Assembly (NCBI GenBank): GCA_016490735.1
Contig: JAEMWC010000127.1
Span: forward strand, 556,001 to 620,000
DNA: 64,000 bases
Source of the DNA: Pachyseris speciosa
Taxonomy: Eukaryota; Cnidaria; Anthozoa; Scleractinia; Pachyseridae
Direction: 5' to 3'
A program made the position numbers and the translations under genes. The notes below the pieces were generated by a model. The model ran no database searches, had not been told where the DNA came from, and saw only the letters and a list, made by a program, of their open reading frames with translations. This document shows, in pieces, positions 11,062 through 20,888 of the stretch. How positions within the stretch are numbered: position 1 is the first letter of the stretch; every line of letters begins with the position of its first letter.

Positions 11062-12174
11062 CTATTCATCATCGCTGTCCTCGCCATCATCACCATCGTC
11101 TTCATCGTCACCGTCGTCTTCATCGTCACCGTCGTCTTCATCGTCACCGTCGTCTTCATCATCACCATCATCTTCATCGTCCTCATCATCCTCATCGTCC
11201 TCATCATCTTCATCATCCTCGTCGTTCTCGTCAACACTGTCGTCATCAAGGTCGTCATCGTTGCTGTCATCAGTGGACGTTGAATCATCTTCCTTGGGCT
11301 CGGCAGTGGCATCACTGCTTGCTTCTTCACTGGCGGGCTCAGCGTCACTTTGAGCTGGATCGCTCTCAGCCTCTGATGGTTCAGCTGCTGCTGGGTCGGT
11401 CGCATTGGCGCTTTCTGGAACGTAGTTACGAGCCTTAGCTTCGTGGGTATCTAGCAAAGTGACATTGGGGGGGGAAAGAATAAATAAACCTATACACAAC
11501 TTATTGGCGATTTTTATGCAGAGGTAGTGTGTTTATTTTTATTAAGGGAATTGATACAACTTTCACGAGATCAAGAGCTTTCTATTTTTATATAAGAAAC
11601 ATCAGTGGTAAACCCGGTCCAGCTGGCGGATTAGATCATTGCAGGAGCCCATATTCATGGGCTCCTGATCATTGTAATTAGGCGGGCAGTCGAAACAAAT
11701 CCATCAGTTCTTATTCTGTAAGTTACTTATTAAGGGCTCCAATATTTAACATCGTTGTTTGCGAGCTGCAAAATACTAAAAATACTCGAAATCCCTATGC
11801 TTAAAAGAGAAACAGGGCAAAGATAATTTCAATTTGCCGGGGCAGACAAGTTAGGGAGCGACCTTAATTCGGATCTAAATTAAATTACTTCGTTCTCCTT
11901 CTTCAAATGAAGTGATAGATAACTTTCTCGCAGCTCGAGTACAATATACAAGTCCGATTCTAACCGGAACATGGATTATTGAAAAATCTTTTGAACTACG
12001 ACTCATAGCGTACTTACTGGTATGTACGTATGCAAACATATTTTGTACCTGACTACAAATACATGCATTCTCAGTTTAAGTCAGGGATAGTGTTTTCCAC
12101 TTACCAGCTGGCATTGACTGCACAGCTGCAAAGATAGCTACCAAAGCTAACGCGGCGATTAAAAGGTTCTTCAT
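11062..12174 (-). CDS. Secreted acidic protein, coral skeletal-matrix SAP-like
   Basis: Two coding exons: complement(12105..12174) and complement(11062..11450). The donor is G|GTAAGTGG and the acceptor TTTGCTAG, phase 1, giving 152 residues. Residues 1-20 (MKNLLIAALALVAIFAAVQS) form a clean signal peptide, followed by MPADTHEAKARNYVPES. Residues about 36-90 are Ala/Glu/Ser/Pro-rich with one N-glycosylation sequon (NAT at about 39). The C-terminal 60 residues are nearly pure Asp/Glu with spaced Gly (DDGDDEDD repeats), ending EDSDDE. Known: Acropora secreted acidic proteins, recovered from the skeletal organic matrix, share this plan of signal peptide plus Asp-rich tail and are thought to bind calcium during aragonite deposition. 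The acidic tail is encoded by a GTCTTCATCGTCACC-type minisatellite (about 11090-11235), so its length probably varies. A longer-looking overlapping frame rich in Met/Thr is a shadow. Orthology to a particular SAP is inferred, not tested. Confidence 0.85.
11643..11666. repeat. Perfect short hairpin
   Basis: AGGAGCCCAT and ATGGGCTCCT arms with a 4-base loop, in the flank of the SAP-like intron. Function unknown; perhaps a MITE remnant. Confidence 0.6.
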
Positions 12175-12420
12175 TTCGTGGCTGACAGACTTCTTAAGGA
12201 AACTATAAAGACAAAATAAAGTCGCAAACCTGAATACACTCCAAAATGTTGCAAATAGTAGCAGCAAAATTGGTAAAATCATTATACCGAAACACTAATG
12301 TATTTCGTACAAAGGATATCGTTGGCTTGATAAACTCACAAGGGGAGCTTGCGCTCTGGCAGTTTAAAAGTTCTACCACTGGACTGAGGAAGAGAAAACT
12401 TGACTCAGACGTCATTCAAC

Positions 12421-12455
<35 letters not shown>

Positions 12456-12472
12456 TCCGTTTCTTTCTTTCT
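12421..12472. repeat. CTTT tetranucleotide microsatellite
   Basis: (CTTT)n with a single CCGT interruption, about 250 bases upstream of the SAP-like start codon on its non-coding side. Confidence 0.95.
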
Positions 12473-15044
12473 GCGCCTTAATTGTTTGTACTCCGAAGCT
12501 TAGAGATTTAAGCGATTTCTATTTGTTATTTTAACAACAGCTGGTATGAGACCAAAACACCAGAAAAAATGTGAACAATTGAGTAAACCGTATGTCAAAA
12601 CAAATTTTCGAGTAAGTATCCAAACTTAGTCGAGCCACCTTTTATTCTTTCGAGGAGTAAACATCTATTATATTAAAAATGTTTTTGGTGGTAGACTTCT
12701 AAGCCATTTTCAATTTTGTCAACAGTCATATCTGAACATTGTCTGATGCTGATGGTAACAAGAAGGCTTACATCCCAGGCTAGAAACTTATTTACCTATT
12801 TATTTTCCTCAATTTGTTCTATGCAACAGAATTGGAGGCCCACTGATAAAGCCGCGTCCTAAGTTTGACGTTTTTTTAATAACCGGCCCTTCACGTTTCA
12901 CAGTTCTGTGTCACTGGTATTAAGATTGAGAGTTAATTTAATTGTCAGAACTCCTAAAATCAGTTTCCTTCATTAATTATTGTATGCAGAATCTGTGGTT
13001 TCACTCATGCAAAAGCAATTTGTTCTATGCATTTTAAGTTTAAATCATTAGGGCAGTACCAAAAGCTATCTTCTACTATTCATGATTCCCCGCAAAATGT
13101 TCCCCTTATTCGTTTCGAGAGGAAAACGTTTCACGAAAAAAATTATCAAAAGTCATGCCATAAAGAACTAATCCGTTTTAGATGCCTTTTTCTAAAGGTC
13201 CGATCATGTAACACCTTAGAACTGAGCATAAACTACCCATAAAACACTCCCTACGGCGTCAAAACACGCACGAAATGCTTCTCCAGTCTTTGCCAAAGAC
13301 GAGATACTGGTGAATTGAAAGAAACAAAACGAAAGTAACAGTGATGACGCGCATCCCCCGAGAAGCAATTCAAATTATGATGAATTTCATTTAGAGATTA
13401 TGGTTACTTTAAACTCAAAAATAGTGATTTCAAGGAATAATGTTCGTCCGAAGTAAAGAACAAGCCACAAGATTTAGGGATAAAACACATTAAGGCATTT
13501 ACCTTTTCCTTCACAAATACACCTTGCCCTAATCTTGACCTGAATCGACTGACCTTCACTCTTAAGGCAAACACCTTTTATGCCAGTTGATTGTTGCAAG
13601 AGGTGATGTAAGATTAAATGGTTGATTTGTCCTTTTTACTGAAAATATATAAACATCTTCTACCTTGTAGGTTTTGTTTACTAAATTTTAACAAACACAT
13701 GTAAACTGACGCTCGGTAAAAACATTCTTACCTTTAAAGATGTACTCCGCTGTTTTGTTTGTAGTCGATTAAAACTTTCTTCTTCTCTGTCAAAAGAGGT
13801 GAATTATTAGAAACTTTGGGAACGGTTTTCGTGTAATTTGTTTAACTTTGTTTGATTAGACATCCAGCATTGCTCTAGCAGGTAGAGACCTGCGTCAGAT
13901 ATTTAAACAAAGCAAGGTGTAGGAGTCACTGTTCTGTTCAAATGAAGAGCAGAAGTCTTATCACCTCACTTTCTTTTACTCATGGACATAAAACAGAATG
14001 CCTTATTGGGAAAAACGCTTCTGTAAAAGCACACAAAAAACGCATAAATAAGTAAATTAAGGAAAAATTCTCATTAAAAAATGATAAGTTAAACTTTAAT
14101 GATGTTTGTATTTTTAGAGGAACGTGTGTAGTAGTCATCAAAGGTGAACCATCAAAAAGCCTTGGGAGTTTATCCATGCCACCCTACTTTATTTACTTAA
14201 CAGGACGAATCCCTGTAAGCCAAGTGTATTTTCGGTGTAAAATTAAACACGATACCTAGCAGGTGGGTTGGTTTCCTGTCTGGAAGATTGAGAAAATGAT
14301 GATTCATCATTCGACCGTTAGGATGAGTCGATGAGAGGCAATTCAGTAGCGACTGCTTTTCAAGGAATGATAAGGTTTCATTAAAAAATTAGTGTTGCCA
14401 ATATTTTGCCTTCAATACGTACATTTGGCTTATCCGAATGTGCTAATAAACTGACCGGCATATTTTGTGTACTGCTTATATGGATCGCAGATTGAATTAA
14501 TCTCGAAAGAGGATATACAATCGCTAAAATAAGATAAGTGTGTCGAGTGTACTTTAGACAATTAATTTCCACCACTCATGCTTCTACAACATAAACTTTA
14601 TTTTCATTTAATGAGTTATGCATACAAGGCAACGACATATGTTGTGCTATACTGATGAGTGCGTTTGTGTTCGACCATTCCCCAGTGTAGATTTACCACC
14701 TCTTTTCGTTCAGAGTAAATGAATGCAACATCGTTGAGTTTTGTTTTTGTCTCTTAAGCCAGGGCTAAGAGAGAAAAGACACCGCCGCCACTGTGTTGTG
14801 TTGAGTTACTTGCATTCCCTTCAATAATGCTTTCACTTAACACCTCTAAAACAAAGGCTTCTCAGACTATAAATTGCCTGTTAGTTGTTTAGAACTTTCG
14901 CACAGACAACTCAAGAGCATGTTGAGATAGCTTGTTCTGCCGTGACGAATGCCCGGGGGGTACTCCCTTATATAGTGATAAAAGTGTTGACAAGCCTGCA
15001 CGACTCCTGCTGTTCACAGATGAATAGGTTCTGAAGCCTTTATA
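12473..15044. other. No gene recognised
   Basis: AT-rich, with no ORF above 71 codons, no domain and no clear repeat pair. It includes the region upstream of the SAP-like gene and so may hold its promoter. I could not pick out a convincing TATA box and start site. Confidence 0.45.
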
Positions 15045-17835
15045 GCTTAGCTTTAACTAGGATGTCTTTTAGGGATTTTCACTTGCGATATGAGATGATT
15101 GGGGGCTCCTTGAAGATTTCTCCCAGTTGCGGTTGATTCTCTATAAGGTGCCATTTCCCCATGAGTGTGTCCTTTTGGTTAGGCAACGCCGGGTGGTATT
15201 GCGTTTCAAAGGGCAGTATTATCTTTTGTGCGGTTTTGTTTTTCTGTGCTAGCGACATTTTTCTATCAAAGAATTTAATCTCTGAAAGGTGTTTTTATAC
15301 AATTCTAGCTGGGTAATCTCTATTCTGCAGGCGTGTTTTGAAGTTACTCATGTTTTCCTCAAAAATTAATTGAGAGGAATTTGTTCTTAGAAGCCTCAAC
15401 GCTTCTCCTTTGATAAAGCCTTTCGTGACGCCTGGTGGGTGACACGAATTGAAAGGTCTCTGCAGGTTTGAAATGCGTTCGCACGTCAAGAATAGATTCC
15501 TTATTGAATCTGTCACCTTTGTACACTTTCGTGTCCAAGAATGTAGTTTCTGTTTCCGAGATTTCAGCCGTGAATTTGATCGTTGGGTGAAAACTGTTTG
15601 CCTTTAGAAGGAAATCTTCTATTCTTGGTTTTCAGTCACGCAAGTAAAAAAATAAAATCATCTACCATTCGATAGATAAAGTCAAGAAATTGAGATGTTG
15701 TAGAAGAGTAATAATTAAACAACATACCAAAGTCTTGGGGCTGTGCGATATTCCGTACTCGAGTTATTCGGCAAAATGTACCACTCAGAATTATAGAGTT
15801 TAGTATCGACACGCCATGTTAGTGTCCCTCTGAGGGGCACAAATATGGCGGCTGGAAACGTGTTAAAACATCTGGAATTTACTGTGGCTATCTCAAAGGC
15901 ATTCTTCTCTCTTTTCAGCTTGCAAACATTCGCAAAGACGTTTCTCCTGTCATGTTGGCTTTTCAAACCTCAAAAACACAAGCTGAATGGATGTTTTCGT
16001 GTACGTGACATGCCTGTGAGTAGACATGTTTATGTCACGCACTGTGAAAAAACCTAAAATTCAAACTGCTCTATTTTCAAAACAAAGCACACTGCCGAGC
16101 TGAAATCATGCAAGCAGATACGTTTCTAAAATGTCTTTTACGCGATGAAGTTAAAAATACAAAAATCTGTTTAATTTTGAATTTTAGTTTCCTATAACGT
16201 CATGTGAAAACCAAGAATTTTGTCCCTATTTGTGTTCCACATAGATATGACGTCATCGATGAATCTTTTCCAAAAGATGGGTTTTGTGTTACTTTGTCTG
16301 AATATTTCTTTTTCTTTTTTGGCCATAAATATGTTGGCAAAAGCTACGGCCATTTTTGTACCCATGGGTGTTCCATGAGTTTGCTTTTCCATTGAATTGG
16401 GACGAGTTTTCTAGTAGAATCAGACTAAGCGTTTCTCTTAAATAATAGGTAGGAATTAGAGGTTTCTTCTGATAAAATTCTTCGTATGCTTCGCATTCAG
16501 TGGTAATGCCCTCCTCCTGTGGTATGTTCGTGTAGAGGCTGGTGACGTCCATCGAGACAAGAATGGTATTTTTAGGCAGTTTTGTCTTCTCGATGAAGTT
16601 AAGAAAGTCTGTTGTATCTTTAAGATACGAGGCTTGTTTTTGTGCTATTAGCTGAATGAGGTGGTCAACAAAAGCTGAGATCCTTTCTGTAGGGCCGTCA
16701 CACCCTGATATAAGAGGTCTACCGACAGGTGTCGGTTTATGAATCTTTGTAAGAGTGTAAAACACTGGTATTCGAGGAGGGTCCGGCGTAAGGGAGAGCC
16801 ATTTAGCCGTCATTTCGTCTATGTGGCCTTCTTGAAGCGGTGATCGAATCAATCGATGAACCTTTTTGGCCGTGGTATTAACCATAGGTTTGTCTAAGGG
16901 TCCGGGTAGTTGTGTATATCGTCAAGTTGGAGTTGACCCTCGTGAAGTTTATCTGTTCTGTTCATTATGACGGTTCTGGTTCCCTTATCGGCTTTCTTTA
17001 GTATAATGTTCTTGCCACGCGACAGTTCTTTGAGAGCATTTCGCTCTCCCTGTGACAGGTCAGGGGCACCCAGCGACAAGTTTCGGTAGATATCTGTTCG
17101 GTGGAGGGTAATTCGCCTTGTGTTTTCGGCGTCGATTAAAGAGTACACTCGGATTTTCGTAACAAATGCGTGGCCTAAAAGATTCGCAATTTGGAAATCA
17201 TAGCCCCTCAGGTTTTCGAAAAGGTCGTAATTGCTGTTTTTGACAGTCAAAAACGTCAACTAGCATTCTCGGAAAGAAAAATAGTTCCCTAGAAAGTTCG
17301 TGGAAAGTTCATTTCAGCTTGCATTTTCTCAAAGGAAGATTTTGTTCCCTAACATTTTCGGGCAATTAAAATTTCAGCTAGGGAATCCGAACAGACGAAC
17401 TTCTAGCTTTTGAAAACATCACTTCAAACACCTTAAGGTACTTAAAAATGCCTTTCTATAGCTTTTAGTTGATTTGGCTCGATGGGTGCCCCTGACAGGT
17501 TGCCTTTCGGCTTGTTCAATTTGATATGAGCAAGCTCAAATTTGACTTCTTCTAGAAAAGTTTCTAGAGCAACTGAGGGCTGGACTGGTGGGTCCCAGTC
17601 TGACTTGACGTGGAAAGGATGAGGTTCTTTATCGTTCCCGTGAAATATGTATTTCAGGCGCATTCTTCTTGCAAATTGACTGAAGTCATTCAGTAGCTGG
17701 CGCCTAATAATGTTTTCTCTTGACACGGGAGCAGGAATGAATTTCAAACCACGGGATAGCAAGGTAATTTGCTCGTCAGTCAGCTGTGTATTCGACAGGT
17801 TTCTGATATGTTGCTTGCGTGAGCTAATGTTGTTT
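15045..17835 (-). pseudogene. Penelope-like retroelement A (RT remnants), interrupted
   Basis: Minus-strand frames in order. 17762-17442 has an N-terminal region (LLSRGLKFIPAP). 17259-16894 contains LKELSRGKNIILKKADKG. 16885-16289 is the RT core with LTKIHKPTPVGRPLISG and VSMDVTSLYTNIP. 16392-16219 has HGTPMGTKMAVAFANIFM and RFIDDV, the catalytic Asp-Asp motif. After the insertion the frame continues at 15620-15045, including KGFIKGEALRLLRTNSS and a WHLI-type region. These are hallmarks of PLE reverse transcriptases. The C-terminal GIY-YIG part is missing. Frame changes and a 594-bp MITE make it inactive. Confidence 0.85.
15623..16216. mobile_element. MITE family B, copy 1, inserted in PLE A
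   Basis: Ends TCTTGGTTTTCA and TGAAAACCAAGA. The sequence on each side rejoins the PLE coding frame (NRDKI then EDFLL) once the element and one AT dinucleotide are removed, which implies a 2-bp AT duplication (15621-15622, 16217-16218). A second copy lies at 60057-60590. The interior carries the palindromic word GTCCCTCTGAGGGGCAC beside ATGGCGGC. Confidence 0.85.
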
Positions 17836-17929
17836 TGAGGGTGTCTACGAAACGAAGACCGAAGACCGAAGACTTGGATATCTATTATTATTATGGATAT
17901 CTATTATTATTTACATCAGCTGAAGCTAC

Positions 17930-18240
17930 AATAGAATGAAACGTGCTAAAACGCTTCATTTGACGCTAAAACATTGAAAACGATGGGGTCTTCGTTTTGT
18001 AGTTTTACCCCCCTCAAATTACAAAACGAAGACCCTCGCTAAAACGCTTTATTTGACGCTAAAACATTGAAATCGATGAGGTCTTCGTTTTGTAGTTTTA
18101 CCCCCCTCAAACTACAAAACGAAGACCCTCGCTAAAACGCTGAATTTGACGTTAAAACATTGAAAACGATGGGGTCTTCGTTTTGTAGTTTTACCCCCAT
18201 CAAACTACAAAACGAAGACCCTCGCTAAAACGTTTTATTT
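17930..18240. repeat. Palindromic minisatellite array, left copy
   Basis: Three units of about 92-96 bp. Each holds a hairpin (GGTCTTCGTTTTGTAGTTTT then AACTACAAAACGAAGACC around a CCCCCTC centre), followed by TCGCTAAAACGCTTTATTTG and AAAACATTGAAA. The same units recur in reverse orientation at 20112-20355. Confidence 0.9.
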
Positions 18241-18301
18241 CTGATAACGCAAGGGGTGACAGGCCGCACAATCCCTACCGGCGTGAAATATATTTTATAA
18301 C

Positions 18302-19405
18302 CTTTTATATTTTGGCTCTAAGGAGTAGATCCTTTATGGATTTCCCTTTTTTATATGAAAGGATAGGTGGTTGTTTGAATATCTGGTGAAGTAGCGGTTG
18401 ATTTTGTATGAGGTGCCAGTTTTTTAGTAAAGCTTCTTTTACATTGGATATTGATGGTTGATATTGTGTTACAAAAGGCAAGATTTCTTTCTTTTCTTTG
18501 TTGTTCTGTTTAAGCGCTGTAGCTCTTCCTGTGAATTTTATTCCTGATAGGATTTTGTCTATTAGATTGCGTGGGTAACCTCTGTCCACCAAGTGTTTCT
18601 TGAAGTTTGAAATGTTCTCTTCAAAAGTAGCTTTTGAGGAGTTTGTTCTAAGGATTCTTAAGCATTCGCCCTTCACGAATCCATTTTTGGCACTTGGTGG
18701 GTGGCAAGAGGTGAAATGTCTGTACTGGAAGGTTTCCGTTGGCTTAAAATGTGTTTTTATATCAAGGATCGATTGTTACTTGAATCTGTTGCCTTTGTAT
18801 ATAACCGTGTCTAGGTACACAGTCTGTGTCAGAGATATCGGCCGTGAATTTGATAGTTGAGTGATGTAAATTTGCTTGTTCCATGAAAGTTTCAATGTCG
18901 GGTTTATTTTATGTCCCACAATGAAAAGATACCGTCAATGTAGCGTTTCCAAACTGTAGGTTTAAAGACGGTTTTGCTTAGGATTTCGGTTCAATCTTTG
19001 CCATAAATATGTTGGCAAAGGAAGCAGCCATTTTCGTTCCCATAGCTATCCCATGAATTTGAAGATATTGCTTTCCATTGAATTGGAAAGAATTTTGTTT
19101 TAGAATTAGCCTAAGTAGTGTGTCGGAATGGGAGGGCTGTCTTTGTAAAAGTTATCTTGATATGCTTTGCATACTGTGTCAATGCGCTCGTTTAGTGGTA
19201 TATTTGTGTAGAGACTTGTGACGTCCATCGATACAAGGAATGTGCGGTTTTTAACCTTTGTGCTTTCGATAAAGTTTATAAAGTCAGTTGTGTCTTTAAG
19301 GTATGACTTTTGTGACTTAGATATTGGTTGAAGCCGTGTGTCAACAAAAGATGAAATTCTTTGTGTTGGTCCATCACAACCGGAGATGATTGGGCTCCCT
19401 GTAAG
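18302..19405 (-). pseudogene. Penelope-like retroelement B, fragment
   Basis: Minus frame 18676-18305 reads KGECLRILRTNSSKATFEEN, then GRATALKQ and NWHLIQNQPLLHQIFKQPP, matching the same region of PLE A at protein level. Frames around 19400-18870 carry RT pieces: the MDVTSLYTNIP-type strand near 19220 and the [13 protein letters not shown] segment near 19010. Truncated at about 19405, where it meets unrelated sequence. Non-functional. Confidence 0.8.
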
Positions 19406-19528
19406 AGTTTAGTTTGGAACACCAACATGGCCGCCGTTTCTTTGTTTTGGACCACCAACATGGCCGCCGTGACGTCATGTGAAAACGCTCTATTGACAGA
19501 GCCCTTTCAATGTTAACAGCGACATTCA

Positions 19529-19736
19529 GATCGGACTACGAGTACGAGATCGAGTACGAGTACGACTTTTCAATTCCTAGTCGAAAGCTTAGATTATCAT
19601 GGATGACACCAACTCTCGTTCCTAGAGCCTCATTCTATTCTGTTCAACAATATTGAGGAGCGAGGCCTCTGAGAACGCAGCCGTTTTGAAATTTGAAAGT
19701 CGTACTCGTACTCAATCTCGTTCTCGTAGTCTGATC
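19529..19736. repeat. ~208-bp MITE, TACGAG-rich ends
   Basis: The left end GATCGGACTACGAGTACGAG is mirrored by CTCGTTCTCGTAGTCTGATC on the right. Arms are about 45 bp. No ORF. Confidence 0.8.
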
Positions 19737-20111
19737 TATAGGTCACTGCTGGGGCGTGTCTGGGATTTATTGAAAGGGGTTCCAATAAAGGACCACCGAA
19801 GGCAGGGATATCTCCAGGGGCAAGCTCCTCCGGGAAATTTTGTAATGTTAGTCATCGGAAATACGATTTCCAGCGTTCTGAGAGGCAAACCGATGTGTTA
19901 TAATTACTATGAATTCAAGCCAGCTTTTGTAGTTTTCGTAGTTAGAAAATTAGACGATATGGGATCGAAACAGATAAGTTAAGACATTGAAATACAAATT
20001 TTCATTTCGTTTTTGTAGTGCCCGAATGGACGACCAATTTTGTCAAAATAAGTCAATTTTTGACCACTGATGGACTACAGTCCCACAGAACGGACACCCG
20101 AGTTGCAGCAA

Positions 20112-20355
20112 AAGTCTTCGTTTTATAGTTTGAGGGGGGTAAAACTACAAAACGAAGACCCCATCGATTTCAATGTTTTAGCGTCAAATAAAGCGTTTTA
20201 GCGAGGGTCTTCGTTTTGTAGTTTGAGGGAGGTAAAACTACAAAACGAGGACCTCATTGATTTCAATGTTTTAGCGTCAAATTCAGCGTCTTAGCGAGGG
20301 TCTTCGTTTTGTAGTTTGAGGGGGGGTCAAACTACAAAACGAAGACCCCAAGTGC
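20112..20355. repeat. Palindromic minisatellite array, right copy (inverted)
   Basis: Units identical in kind to 17930-18240 but in reverse complement (CAATGTTTTAGCGTCAAAT, then AGCGAGGGTCTTCG). The two arrays therefore form an inverted pair around about 1.9 kb that contains PLE B and a MITE. Confidence 0.9.
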
Positions 20356-20693
20356 CCCCACAATCCGTCGCCAAAATTAGAGACTACTCGCTGTCTACTG
20401 AAGCAGACACGGGGAAACACGGCAGTCCATCTGCCGTTAAGTTTACTCATGTTAAAAACTTTCTTCTCGCCGTTGAACTTCCAAACATTCGCATAGACAC
20501 TTCTCTTAACATATTGTTTGTTCAGACTTCAAAAGCCACAAGATGAATCGACATTTTCCCATACGTGACAACACGCATCACTGTTGTTAAAAATAGTTAG
20601 CGCTTGCGCAGAAACGCCGGAAGTACCATTTGTGGATGATACTCGACGACGAAAAAGAATTCGAGAACCGTCGGTAGTTCTAGACCCGGGCGC

Positions 20694-20718
20694 CGCGCGA
20701 GACGCGCGCAGCCCGGGT
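20694..20718. repeat. GC-rich inverted repeat upstream of TMCO4
   Basis: ACCCGGGC and GCCCGGGT arms enclose a CpG-dense centre (GCCGCGCGAGACGCGCGCA), with CTAG on both flanks. It lies about 45-70 bases before the TMCO4 ATG, so in the 5' UTR or core promoter. It could be a MITE tip or a regulatory dyad. Confidence 0.6.
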
Positions 20719-20763
20719 AACTAGACACTCGCAAAGTACTGGGATCTAGTGGATAACCACAAA

Positions 20764-20888
20764 ATGGCAGCTGGCTGCAACGAGGCGGAAGAAAACACAT
20801 TGGACAGTCTTTCTGATGTTGGAAAATATTCTTATGCAAGCCTATGCAGTATTCTACTATCAAATTTGTTTGAAACATCAGTTGACAG
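20764..20888 (+). CDS. TMCO4: TMCO4 exon 1
   Basis: Encodes MAAGCNEAEENTLDSLSDVG, then KYSYASLCSILLSNLFETSVD. The YSYASLC block corresponds to the FAYAALCG block of vertebrate TMCO4. Donor AG|GTAAAT, phase 2, completed by G from exon 2 (Arg). Followed by a 21-kb intron. Confidence 0.88.

Noticed and set aside
11055..11405. 116-codon Met/Thr-rich ORF over the SAP-like exon
   Set aside because: Out-of-frame reading of the acidic repeat; the spliced frame with a signal peptide is the supported one.
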